From the NCBI GenBank assembly GCA_028821195.1, contig JAPPHB010000020.1, forward strand, positions 31,751-95,750: DNA of 64,000 bases. Direction: 5' to 3'. The DNA is from Gammaproteobacteria bacterium. Lineage in GTDB: Bacteria > Gemmatimonadota > Gemmatimonadetes > Longimicrobiales > Gaopeijiaceae. The notes under the pieces are model-generated. The model saw only the letters and a program-made list of their open reading frames with translations, was not told the origin of the DNA and did not search any database. Below, in pieces: positions 49,423 to 58,016 of the stretch; positions within the stretch are counted from its first letter, which is position 1; every line of letters begins with the position of its first letter. Both the position numbers and the translations under genes were made by a program.

Positions 49423-51032
49423 GTCCGATGACCCGCACATACGACGCGGTCGTGATCGGCGGCGGGCACAACGGTCTGGTGCACGCGGCGTACCTGGCGC
49501 GCGCGGGGCTGGACGTGTGCGTACTGGAGGCGCGTCCGCTGGTGGGGGGCGCCACGGTCACCGAAGAGATCTTCCCGGGCTTCCGCTACAGCGTTTTTTC
49601 GTACGTCGTGAGCCTGATGCGCCCGGAGATCATCCGCGAGCTGGACCTGCCGCGGCACGGGCTCACCATCCTGCCGCTCGAGAGCACGCTCACGCCGCTC
49701 CCTGACGGCGACCGGCTCTACCGCGACGGCGACCACCACCGCACCTGGCGCGAGATCGCGCGCTTCTCGGAGCGCGACGCCGAGGCCTACGACGACTACG
49801 GCCGGTCGCTCTTCTTCATGGCGCGCGCGGTGAAGTATCTGCTCGACATCGTCCCGCCCGACCCCGCCCGGCTGGGCCCGCGCGACATCTCCGGCCTGAT
49901 CCGCCTTGCCCGGCACTTCCTGGGCCTCGAGCCGGAACAGCTGCACCTGCTCGTGAAGCTGATGACGATGAGCGCGGCAGACTTCCTGGACGAGTGGTTC
50001 GAGACCGACGTGCTCAAGGCCACGCTGTCCGCGAGCGGGATCATCGGAACCTTCCTGGGGCCGCGCTCGCCGGGCACCGCCTACGTCCTGCTCCACCACT
50101 ACATGGGGGAGATCGACGGCCATTTCCGGGCGTGGGGCTTCGCCAAGGGCGGCACCGGGGCGGTTGCGGAGGCGATTGCGTCGGCCGCGCGCGAGGCGGG
50201 CGCGGAGATCCGCACCAACGCGCCGGTCGCCCGGGTGCTGGTCCGGAACGGACGCGTCACCGGGGTGGCTCTGGCCAACGGAGACGAGGTGCATGGAAAG
50301 GTGGTCTCCTCCAGCCTCGACCCGCGTCGAACCTTCCTCGACCTGCTCGAAGAGGATGAGCTCCCGGGAGAGTTGGTCCGTGCAGTGCGGGCCTTCCGCT
50401 TCCGCGGATCCTCGGGGAAGGTCAACCTGGCGCTCGACGCCGCCCCCGACTTCACCTGCATGCCCGGCTGGGGGCCTCATCTGCGGGGCGCCGTCTCCAT
50501 CAGCCCCTCCATCGACTATCTGGAGCGCGCCTACGACGACGCCAAGTACGGGGATTACTCGAGGGAGCCCTACATCGACATCGTCATCCCCTCGGCGATC
50601 GATCCCGGGATGGCCCCGCCCGGCAAGCACGTCATGTCGTGCTTTGTCCAGTACGCGCCCTACGAGCTGCGCGAGGGAAACTGGGACGACAGGCGCGAGG
50701 CCTTCGGCGATACCGTGGTCGACACGCTGGCGCGCTACATCCCGAACCTGAAGGACATCATCCTGCACCGTCAGGTGCTCACCCCGCTGGACATCGAGCG
50801 CACCACGGGGCTCTCGCAGGGCAACATCTTCCAGGGCGAGCTGAGCCCGTCGCAGCTTTTCTTTCTGCGCCCGGCCGCCGGGTACGCGAAGTACCGAACG
50901 CCGGTGCGGGGCTACTACCAGTGCGGCTCGGGGACGCACCCCGGAGGCGGCATCATGGGCGCGCCCGGGAAGCTCGCCGCCGGCACCGTGCTCGCCGATC
51001 TTGGGCGAGGGCGGCGGGGGAGGGGACGGTGA
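49419..51032 (+). CDS. CrtI/PYROXD2-like FAD oxidoreductase, copy 1
   Basis: A protein of 537 residues. FAD dinucleotide motif YDAVVIGGGHNGLVHAAYLA at the start, GGATVTEEIFPGFRYS as the second FAD stretch, and the closing SGTHPGGGIMGAPGKLAA typical of phytoene-desaturase-like NAD(P)/FAD enzymes such as PYROXD2. No carotenoid gene is nearby, so amine or acyl oxidation is more likely. ATGA overlap with the gcvT-like gene and GTGA overlap with the second FAD gene point to stoichiometric synthesis. Confidence 0.85.
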   Translation: MSPMTRTYDAVVIGGGHNGLVHAAYLARAGLDVCVLEARPLVGGATVTEEIFPGFRYSVFSYVVSLMRPEIIRELDLPRHGLTILPLESTLTPLPDGDRLYRDGDHHRTWREIARFSERDAEAYDDYGRSLFFMARAVKYLLDIVPPDPARLGPRDISGLIRLARHFLGLEPEQLHLLVKLMTMSAADFLDEWFETDVLKATLSASGIIGTFLGPRSPGTAYVLLHHYMGEIDGHFRAWGFAKGGTGAVAEAIASAAREAGAEIRTNAPVARVLVRNGRVTGVALANGDEVHGKVVSSSLDPRRTFLDLLEEDELPGELVRAVRAFRFRGSSGKVNLALDAAPDFTCMPGWGPHLRGAVSISPSIDYLERAYDDAKYGDYSREPYIDIVIPSAIDPGMAPPGKHVMSCFVQYAPYELREGNWDDRREAFGDTVVDTLARYIPNLKDIILHRQVLTPLDIERTTGLSQGNIFQGELSPSQLFFLRPAAGYAKYRTPVRGYYQCGSGTHPGGGIMGAPGKLAAGTVLADLGRGRRGRGR

Positions 51033-52639
51033 GCGGCTACGACGCGGTCGTCGTGGGGGCGGGGCACAACGCCCTGGTCACGGCGGCCATGCTCGCGCGC
51101 GAGGGATGGAAGGTGCTGGTGCTCGAGCGCCGGGGGGTCGTCGGGGGCGCCGCCGCGAGCGATGAGCTCTTTCCCGGCTGCCGGGTCAACGTGGCCGCGC
51201 AGGACGCCGGCCTCTTCCAGCGAGAGATCGTCTCCGAACTCGGTCTCGACGCGCGCGAACTCGAGTGGGTGCATCCGCCCGCGGTGGCCACCTCCCTCAC
51301 GGGCGGCGGAGAAGCGCTCACGCTCTGGCGCGACCCCGGACGAACCCGCGACGAGATCGCACGCCACAGCCCGGCGGATGCGCAGCGCTTTCCGGAGTGG
51401 GCCGACTACCTGCGCTCGATGGCCTGCGTGCTGCGGATCGCTCTGGAGCACCCTCCTCCGATCCTTCACGGCGCTTCCGCCAGGGAACGGCTGCGCATGC
51501 TGCGTCCGCTGCTTCGGGCGGGCCGGCTCGGGAAACGCACTGTCGTGGAGCTGCTGCGGGCGCTCCCGCTGTCGGCGCGCGATCTGCTCGACGACTGGTT
51601 CGTGAGCGATGCCCTCAAGGGGATGCTCGCCACCAGCGCCCTTCCGGGTGGCCGCCAGGGGCCGAGCGCCATGGGCGGCGCCTTCCGCATGTTCTACCAC
51701 GCCGCCGGGAGCGAAGCCTGGGGGTTTCGTTCGACCGTCTTCGTCAAGGGCGGCATTGGCGTGCTCTCGGAGGCCCTGGCGGATGCGGCGCACATGCACG
51801 GAGCGGAGGTCCGCACCGGGGCCGACGTGGAGAGCATTCTGGTCGAGGACGGGGTGGCCACCGGGGTGCTGCTGGCTGGCGGAGAAGAGGTCTTCGCCGG
51901 CTGCGTGGTGTCGGGCGTCGACCCCCGCCGCACCTTCTTCAGGCTGGTGGGAGCGCCCCGGCTGGGCCCCGAGTTCAACCGCAAGGTGGCCAACATCCAG
52001 CTCCACGGGACCACGGCGGCGCTCCACCTCCTGCTCGACGGGCTTCCGCCGCTGCCGGACGCCGCGGACCGCCTGTCCGGTCGCACCCTGGTGGCCCCGG
52101 ATCTGGACTACCTGGAGCGAGCCGCCGATGACGCCAAGTACGGGCGCTGCTCGGCGCGCCCGCACCTGGACCTCGTGGTTCCGACGCTGCACAACCCCGC
52201 CCTCGCGCCCGCCGGACGCCACCTGGCCTCCGTGCAGATCCGCTACGCACCGTACCGGCTGCGCTCGGGCAGCTGGGAGGACGGCGCGACCCGCGAGGCG
52301 CTGCTCGCCGGCGCGCTCGACGTGCTCGACGAGTTCCTGCCCGGCCTGCGCGAGCGCATCGTCGACCACCGCCTGCTTACCCCGCTCGACCTCGAGACCG
52401 AACTCGGCCTCACGGGCGGTGACGAGTACCACGGACAGATGGGCCTCGACCAGCTCCTCTTCATGCGGCCGGTTCCCGGATGGGGCCGGTACCGGACGCC
52501 GGTCGAACGCCTGTTCCTGTGCGGCTCGGGCACCCATCCGGGAGGCGGCGTCACGGGCGGTCCCGGCCGGCTTGCCGCCCGCGAGATCTTGCGCGACGAG
52601 AGGCCGGGCGCGCCTTTGGGCGGGCGGGATCAACCGTGA
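51029..52639 (+). CDS. CrtI/PYROXD2-like FAD oxidoreductase, copy 2
   Basis: A protein of 536 residues beginning at GTG 51029, overlapping the previous stop. YDAVVVGAGHNALVTAAMLA is the FAD motif; GGAAASDELFPGCRVN and SGTHPGGGVTGGPGRLAAR mirror copy 1. The two proteins align throughout, so they probably arose by tandem duplication and may form a heterodimer. A spacer of 61 bp separates it from the DmdA-like gene, which has its own ribosome site. Confidence 0.85.
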   Translation: MSGYDAVVVGAGHNALVTAAMLAREGWKVLVLERRGVVGGAAASDELFPGCRVNVAAQDAGLFQREIVSELGLDARELEWVHPPAVATSLTGGGEALTLWRDPGRTRDEIARHSPADAQRFPEWADYLRSMACVLRIALEHPPPILHGASARERLRMLRPLLRAGRLGKRTVVELLRALPLSARDLLDDWFVSDALKGMLATSALPGGRQGPSAMGGAFRMFYHAAGSEAWGFRSTVFVKGGIGVLSEALADAAHMHGAEVRTGADVESILVEDGVATGVLLAGGEEVFAGCVVSGVDPRRTFFRLVGAPRLGPEFNRKVANIQLHGTTAALHLLLDGLPPLPDAADRLSGRTLVAPDLDYLERAADDAKYGRCSARPHLDLVVPTLHNPALAPAGRHLASVQIRYAPYRLRSGSWEDGATREALLAGALDVLDEFLPGLRERIVDHRLLTPLDLETELGLTGGDEYHGQMGLDQLLFMRPVPGWGRYRTPVERLFLCGSGTHPGGGVTGGPGRLAAREILRDERPGAPLGGRDQP

Positions 52640-52700
52640 ACCGAGCAGCCGGCCCCAGTCCCCCGCACCTGACCTGAAACCCACCCGAGGAGCGAACTTC

Positions 52701-53849
52701 ATGTCCCCGACCTTCGACATGGCCCTGATCCAGCGCGGCGCCCGGCTGCGCAGATCGCCCTACTTCGAGGCCACCCTGCGCGCGGGCTGCCGGAGCTATA
52801 CGGTCTACAACCACATGTTCCTCCCGACCCGGTACGACGACCTGCAGGCCGAGTACGAGAAGCTGCTCACCGGGGTGACGGTGTGGGACGTGAGCGTGGA
52901 GCGGCAGGTGGAGATCACCGGCCCGGACGCCTTCGAGTTCACCAACCTGCTCACGCCGCGCGACCTCTCCAGGTGCGCCGTCGGGCAGGGCAAGTACGTC
53001 CTCATCACCGCCGAGGACGGCGGCATTGTGAACGATCCGGTGCTCCTGCGCCTGGGCGAAAACCACTTCTGGCTGGCGCTGGCCGACAGCGACGTGCTGC
53101 TCTGGGCGAAGGGGGTCGCCCTCAACTCGGGGCTCGACGTCGAGCTGTGTGAACCGGATGTTTCGCCCATGCAGGTGCAGGGTCCGAAATCGAAGGAAGT
53201 CATCAGCAGGCTCTTCGGCGACGAAGTGAGCGGGTTGCGTTACTATTGGTTCGCCGACACCGACCTGGACGGCATTCCGGTGGTGGTGACGCGCACCGGC
53301 TGGAGCGGCGAGGTCGGTTACGAAATCTACCTGCGGGACGGCAGCCGGGGGATGGAACTCTGGGACCGCGTGATGGAAGCAGGACGCGATCTCGGGATTT
53401 GTCCCACCGGACCGTCGGACATCCGCCGCATCGAGGCCGGCATCCTCAACTACGGCATAGACATGACGCTGGAGAACAATCCCTACGAGGTCGGGCTCGG
53501 ATGGCAGGTGGACCACGACCAGGAGGGCGACTTCATCGGCCGCGAGGCGCTCGCCCGCATCGCGGCGGAAGGCCCCGCGCGCCTGCTGGCCGGAGTCGAA
53601 ATCGCGGGCGCCCGGCTCGACCTCAACATGACCCGCTGGCCCGTGCATCGGGACGGTTCGGAGATCGGCTTCGTGACCTCCGCGGTGTACTCGCCGCGCC
53701 TCGACGGCAACATCGGCTACGCAATGGTGCCGGCGGCGTTCGGAGAGCTGGGAACGCGACTCGGCGTAGCCACCCCCGATGGCGAGCGGGACGCCACGGT
53801 TGTGCGCAAGCCCTTCGTGGATCCCGGCAAGCAGATTCCCAAGTCGTAA
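52701..53849 (+). CDS. DmdA-like (dimethylsulfoniopropionate-demethylase-type) GcvT-family protein
   Basis: A protein of 382 residues. SYTVYNHMFLPTRYDDLQAEY followed by VTVWDVSVERQVEITGPDA is the N-terminal pattern of DmdA and related folate-dependent demethylases. Later TRTGWSGEVGYEIYL and NPYEVGLGWQVD belong to the T-protein fold. ATG 52701 follows GAGGAGCG. DmdA takes a methyl from DMSP onto tetrahydrofolate, but close relatives use other methylated compounds. Its coupling to a second GcvT-like protein and two FAD enzymes is not the usual dmdABCD context, so the substrate is open. Confidence 0.8.
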   Translation: MSPTFDMALIQRGARLRRSPYFEATLRAGCRSYTVYNHMFLPTRYDDLQAEYEKLLTGVTVWDVSVERQVEITGPDAFEFTNLLTPRDLSRCAVGQGKYVLITAEDGGIVNDPVLLRLGENHFWLALADSDVLLWAKGVALNSGLDVELCEPDVSPMQVQGPKSKEVISRLFGDEVSGLRYYWFADTDLDGIPVVVTRTGWSGEVGYEIYLRDGSRGMELWDRVMEAGRDLGICPTGPSDIRRIEAGILNYGIDMTLENNPYEVGLGWQVDHDQEGDFIGREALARIAAEGPARLLAGVEIAGARLDLNMTRWPVHRDGSEIGFVTSAVYSPRLDGNIGYAMVPAAFGELGTRLGVATPDGERDATVVRKPFVDPGKQIPKS

Positions 53850-53876
53850 GGCGGGGTCAAAAAGAATAAACAGTAG

Positions 53877-53895
53877 ATGACAGTATAATTGTCAT
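53877..53895 (+). promoter_or_regulatory. AT-rich palindrome over a consensus -10 before hemQ
   Basis: ATGACA-GTATAAT-TGTCAT is a perfect 6-bp inverted repeat with 7-bp centre; the centre contains TATAAT (53884-53889). The surrounding 40 bp are strikingly AT-rich for this genome. No strong -35 is seen. A repressor dimer bound here would cover the promoter of the heme operon. The start codon of hemQ lies about 55 nt downstream. Confidence 0.55.
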
Positions 53896-53949
53896 GAGAT
53901 ATCAGTTCATCGGCATGGGATCCGACATCATCATCAGCGAGGAAGAGGA

Positions 53950-54657
53950 GTGAGCGACAGCGAGGGGACCGTGGCGAAGCGTCCGACGGTGCTCGGGCAC
54001 TTCGCCAACTATCGTTTCACGGCGCGCTTCTGGGAGATGGACGGGGCGGCCCGACGGGCTCGAGCCCGTGCCTGGTTCGACGATGTGCGGGGCGCCGCGG
54101 ACCTGGCCCATCCCTATCTGCTGCAAGGCCTCGAAGCCGGAGCCGACGTGCTGGTGTGGAGTTCGGTGCGCGCGGAAGAGGATGAGGCAGGCGCGCGCTA
54201 TTTCATGCGTCGGGCCAAGGCTGAGGGCCCGAACCGGGACATCGTCGAGCCGGTCAGCACGCTCTGGGGTTACACGCGCCCCTCGGAGTACAGCAAGGCG
54301 CGGTCGGCCCAGGAGGTCGATTCCTTCGCCGAGGAGCGCAGGCGGTATCTGGTCGTCTATCCGTTCACCAAGACGGCGGACTGGTATCTTTTCGGGCGTG
54401 AGACGCGCCAGGGGATGATGAACGAGCACATTCGCATCGGGAAGCAGTTCCGGCGCATCAAGCAGTTGCTGCTGTATTCGTTCGGGCTCCAGGATCAGGA
54501 ATTCGTGGTCGTTTACGAGATGGACGATCTGCGGCTGTTTTCCCGGCTCGTGCATGAGCTGCGGAGTACCGAGGGCAGGCGCTACACGGCGAGCGACGCG
54601 CCGCTGCACACGGGGATCTTCGCGAGTCCCGAAGAGTGGCTGGATACGCTGGGTTAG
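53950..54657 (+). CDS. hemQ: Coproheme decarboxylase (HemQ / chlorite-dismutase family)
   Basis: A protein of 235 residues with the Cld-fold heme protein pattern: HFANYRFTARFWEMDGAARR, WGYTRPSEYSKAR, VVYPFTKTADWYLF, and the probable proximal His in MMNEHIRIGKQF. HemQ oxidatively decarboxylates coproheme to heme b, the last step of the coproporphyrin-dependent pathway. GTG 53950 follows GAGGAAGAGG. First gene of hemQ-hemD-hemL-hemE-hemH-cgoX; its presence decides that the terminal steps go through coproporphyrin. Confidence 0.9.
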   Translation: MSDSEGTVAKRPTVLGHFANYRFTARFWEMDGAARRARARAWFDDVRGAADLAHPYLLQGLEAGADVLVWSSVRAEEDEAGARYFMRRAKAEGPNRDIVEPVSTLWGYTRPSEYSKARSAQEVDSFAEERRRYLVVYPFTKTADWYLFGRETRQGMMNEHIRIGKQFRRIKQLLLYSFGLQDQEFVVVYEMDDLRLFSRLVHELRSTEGRRYTASDAPLHTGIFASPEEWLDTLG

Positions 54658-54693
54658 CGTGACTCGACGCAGGGGGACGGGGCGATAGGGCGC

Positions 54694-55611
54694 ATGGGGG
54701 ATCCGGTTTCCGGCGTGGGGCCGCTCGCGGGTGTGCGGGTGGTGACGACGCGCAGTGCGTCGGGGGATGATCGGCTGCGCGCATTGCTGGAGGCGGCGGG
54801 GGCGGAAGTGCTGGCGTGGCCGACCACCGAGTACCCCCCGCCGCGCGATCCCCGACCGCTGGAGGCGGCGTGTGCGCGGCTCGACCGGTTCGACTGGGTG
54901 GTGTTCACCAGCGCGCGCGCGGTGGCGGCCGCGGGGACGTGCCCACCCCCCACCCCCCGGGTCGCCGTGGTGGGTCCGGCCACCGCCCGCGCCGCCGCCG
55001 AGGCAGGCTGGGCGGTCGCGGTGGAGGGGCGCGGGCCGGGCGCGCACGGCCTGGCCGCCCAGGTGGCCGCAACCTTCCCGCTCGCGGGCGCGCGCGTGCT
55101 CTTCCCGGCCGCCTCGGGGGCCGCGCCCACCGTGGAGGAGGAGTTCACCGCGCTCGAGGCCCGCGTCAGCCGGGTGGACGCCTACCGCACGGTGGTGACC
55201 CCACCCCCGGCCGAACGGATGCGCGGCGACCTGGCCGCCGGGGTGGACGCGGTCACCTTCGCCAGCCCGTCGGCGGTGGAGGCGGTGGACCGCGCTCTGG
55301 GCGGGGAGATCGCCGGCTGCCTCGCTGGGTTGACAGTCGTGTGTATCGGCCCCACGACCGCCGCGGCGCTCGCCCGCCGGGGGGTCGGCAATGCGCGGGT
55401 GGCGGGTACCGCCACACTGGAGGGCATGGTCGAGGCGCTGGTGGATGCGTTCGGGAACCCCGGCTTGGGGCGCACGGATGCCGATTTGGGACATGGCTCG
55501 TCGCGGGCGGCGGTCCAGTCGCGCGAGGCCGGGCGCCCGGATGCGGATTTGGGACGCGCTACGCACACCCTCGGCGCCACCACTGCCCCCAACCCTGACG
55601 CACGCCCGTGA
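54694..55611 (+). CDS. hemD: Uroporphyrinogen-III synthase with repeated tail
   Basis: A protein of 305 residues. VVTTRSASGDDRLRALLEAAGAE opens the first lobe, VVFTSARAVAAAG marks the hinge, and DAVTFASPSAVEAV and CIGPTTAAALARRG belong to the second lobe, all characteristic of HemD. It cyclises hydroxymethylbilane to uroporphyrinogen III. The last about 50 residues are Gly, Ala and Asp-rich and contain two copies of DADLG about 60 bp apart, beyond the usual fold. Stop overlaps the hemL GTG. Confidence 0.85.
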   Translation: MGDPVSGVGPLAGVRVVTTRSASGDDRLRALLEAAGAEVLAWPTTEYPPPRDPRPLEAACARLDRFDWVVFTSARAVAAAGTCPPPTPRVAVVGPATARAAAEAGWAVAVEGRGPGAHGLAAQVAATFPLAGARVLFPAASGAAPTVEEEFTALEARVSRVDAYRTVVTPPPAERMRGDLAAGVDAVTFASPSAVEAVDRALGGEIAGCLAGLTVVCIGPTTAAALARRGVGNARVAGTATLEGMVEALVDAFGNPGLGRTDADLGHGSSRAAVQSREAGRPDADLGRATHTLGATTAPNPDARP

Positions 55612-56906
55612 CCTCACGCAGCGAGGAGCTTTTCGGTCGCGCCCGCCGGGTGCTGCCGGGTGGGGTCAACAGCCCGGTGCGCGCGTTCAAGTCGGTCGGG
55701 GGGGTGCCCCGCTTCATCCGTTCCGCGCGGGGCGCGTACCTTGAGGACGCCGACGGGAACCGCTACCTCGACTTCATGGGGTCGTGGGGGGTGGCGATCC
55801 TGGGACACGACCACCGGGAGGTGCGCGATGCTGCTGCGCGCGCCCTCACCCGCGGCACTTCCTTCGGAGCGCCCTCGTCCGGCGAGGTCGAGATCGCCGA
55901 GCTCATCGCCGAACTCGTGCCCGGCATCGAGGTGGTGCGCTTCGTCAACTCCGGCACCGAGGCCACCATGAGCGCCATCCGCCTGGCGCGCGCGGTCACC
56001 CGCCGCAGCCGGATTGTCAAGTTCAGGGGCGGCTACCACGGGCATGCCGACGCGTTCCTCGTAGCTGCGGGGTCGGGGGCGGCCACTCTGGGCATCCCCT
56101 CCAGCCCCGGGGTGCCCGCGGCTACGGCCCGGGATACGTTCATCGCCGAATTCAACGACCTCGCATCGGTTGAGGACTGCTTCTCCGCCGCGGAGGAGGG
56201 CGTTGCCGCCGTCATCGTGGAACCCGTCGCGGGCAACATGGGATGCGTTCCCCCCGCTGACGGGTTCCTGTCCGGCCTGCGTGACCTGTGCACCCGGCAC
56301 GGCGCCCTGCTGATCTTCGACGAGGTGATGACCGGCTTCCGCGTCGGGCTCACCGGCGCGCAGGGCCGCTACGATGTCACTCCGGACCTCACCACCCTCG
56401 GCAAGGTCATCGGCGGCGGGCTCCCGGTGGGCGCATACGGGGGCCGCGAGGAGCTGATGCGCGAGATCGCCCCCGACGGGCCGGTCTACCAGGCCGGCAC
56501 CCTCTCCGGCAACCCGCTCGCCATGGCCGCGGGACTGGCGGCGATGCGCCACCTTGCGGCGCATCCCCAAATCTACGACCACACCGAACGCCTGGGCCGC
56601 CTCCTCGACCGCGGTTTCGCCGAGATCGCCGCGCATGCCCGGGTGCCCATCCGCTGGAACCGTGTCGGCGCGATGGGGTCCCTCTTTTTCTCCGAGTTGC
56701 CCGTCGTGGACTGGCCGTCCTCGGAAGCGTCATCGAGCGACCGGTTCAACCGGCTCTTCCACGGCATGCTCGATCGCGGCATCTATCTGCCCCCCAGCTC
56801 CTTCGAGGCCTGGTTCTGGTCGGCGGTGCACGAGGAGCCCGAGATCGCGCGCGCGCTGGAAGCGGCCGCCGAGATCATCCATCGGATGGACGCCCAGGCA
56901 GGATGA
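55608..56906 (+). CDS. hemL: Glutamate-1-semialdehyde 2,1-aminomutase
   Basis: A protein of 432 residues, fold-type I PLP enzyme. LPGGVNSPVRAFKSVGG at the start, FVNSGTEATMSAIRLAR, FDEVMTGFRV, and the PLP lysine in LTTLGKVIGGGLPVGAYGG. Converts glutamate-1-semialdehyde to 5-aminolevulinate in the C5 pathway. GTG 55608 overlaps the hemD stop; the TGA overlaps the ATG of hemE. Confidence 0.95.
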   Translation: MTSRSEELFGRARRVLPGGVNSPVRAFKSVGGVPRFIRSARGAYLEDADGNRYLDFMGSWGVAILGHDHREVRDAAARALTRGTSFGAPSSGEVEIAELIAELVPGIEVVRFVNSGTEATMSAIRLARAVTRRSRIVKFRGGYHGHADAFLVAAGSGAATLGIPSSPGVPAATARDTFIAEFNDLASVEDCFSAAEEGVAAVIVEPVAGNMGCVPPADGFLSGLRDLCTRHGALLIFDEVMTGFRVGLTGAQGRYDVTPDLTTLGKVIGGGLPVGAYGGREELMREIAPDGPVYQAGTLSGNPLAMAAGLAAMRHLAAHPQIYDHTERLGRLLDRGFAEIAAHARVPIRWNRVGAMGSLFFSELPVVDWPSSEASSSDRFNRLFHGMLDRGIYLPPSSFEAWFWSAVHEEPEIARALEAAAEIIHRMDAQAG

Positions 56907-57952
56907 ACGGATCCGACAACGCCACAGTCTTCGAGCGTGCCGCGCGCGGCCGGCCGGTACCCCATACGCCGATCTGGATCATGCGCCAGGCGGGGCGCTA
57001 CCTGCCGGAATACCGGAAACTGCGCCGCAACGTCGACTTCATAACGGCGACACGCACTCCGGAGATCGCGGCGCGTATCACGCTGCAACCGATGGAGCGC
57101 TTCGCGATGGACGCGTCCATCCTCTTCAGCGACATCATGACGCCGCTCGATCCGATGGGCGTCGAGGTGAAGTTCGCGCCCGGTCCCGTGCTCCCCGATC
57201 CGGTGCGCACGCCCGAAGCAGCGCGTGCGGTGCGCGAACTGGTCCCGGAGGAGGGGGTTCCATTCGTGCTGGAGGCGATCCGCGCGGTCCGCGCCGAACT
57301 CCGCCCGGAGGCCGCGCTCATCGGCTTCGCCGGAGCTCCGTTCACCCTCTTCTGCTATCTGGTCGAAGGGGGTGGCTCCAAGGACTTCATGACCGCCCGC
57401 AGCTTCCTGCGCCGCGAACCGGAGGCCTCGCTGGCCCTGCTCCAGACGCTCGGACGCTCGATGGCCCGTTATCTGGTTGCCCAGGCGGAGGCCGGCGCGA
57501 ACGCGGTCATGCTTTTCGACTCCTGGATCGGCATGCTCGGCCCGGACACCTACGTGCGCTTCGTCCACCCCGTGCTGACGCGAACGTTCGCGGCGGTCCG
57601 GGCCGCGACGGACTGCCCCATCATCTACTTCCCCAACCGCGGCGGGCCGCTGCTGCGCTCGATGCGGGGACTCGACGTCGATGTGGTCGCCATCGACTGG
57701 ACCCTGCCGCTCTCGAAAGCCGACCGGCTGCTGGTTGGTGGGCGCGCCCTGCAGGGCAACCTCGATCCCGCCGAGCTCTTCGGGCCCCCGCATGCGCTCA
57801 TGCGCGCGGCGGACGCCGTGCTGGCCGAAGCCGAGGGCCTCGCGGGACACATCTTCAGCCTGGGGCATGGGATCGACCGGCGCACCGACCCCGACCAGGT
57901 CGCCCGCCTGGTCGACCATGTGCACGAGCGCGGCCGGGCGGGCGCGGACTAG
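56903..57952 (+). CDS. hemE: Uroporphyrinogen decarboxylase
   Basis: A protein of 349 residues with the HemE hallmarks PIWIMRQAGRYLPEYR (Arg residues binding propionates), DASILFSDIMTPLDPMG (catalytic Asp) and ALQGNLDP near the end. Converts uroporphyrinogen III to coproporphyrinogen III, the branch point for the coproporphyrin route. ATG 56903 overlaps the hemL stop by four bases. Confidence 0.95.
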   Translation: MNGSDNATVFERAARGRPVPHTPIWIMRQAGRYLPEYRKLRRNVDFITATRTPEIAARITLQPMERFAMDASILFSDIMTPLDPMGVEVKFAPGPVLPDPVRTPEAARAVRELVPEEGVPFVLEAIRAVRAELRPEAALIGFAGAPFTLFCYLVEGGGSKDFMTARSFLRREPEASLALLQTLGRSMARYLVAQAEAGANAVMLFDSWIGMLGPDTYVRFVHPVLTRTFAAVRAATDCPIIYFPNRGGPLLRSMRGLDVDVVAIDWTLPLSKADRLLVGGRALQGNLDPAELFGPPHALMRAADAVLAEAEGLAGHIFSLGHGIDRRTDPDQVARLVDHVHERGRAGAD

Positions 57953-58016
57953 TTCCGATGGGACGGATGGAGGGGCCCAGGCAGCAGGCCCCGGGCAGGC
58001 AACCGGAGGTGACGCC

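Noticed and set aside
48229..53849. Glycine cleavage system or carotenoid synthesis assignment for the GcvT/FAD genes.
   Set aside because: No gcvH, gcvP, crtB or crtE nearby and two different T-protein relatives are present, so neither pathway fits.
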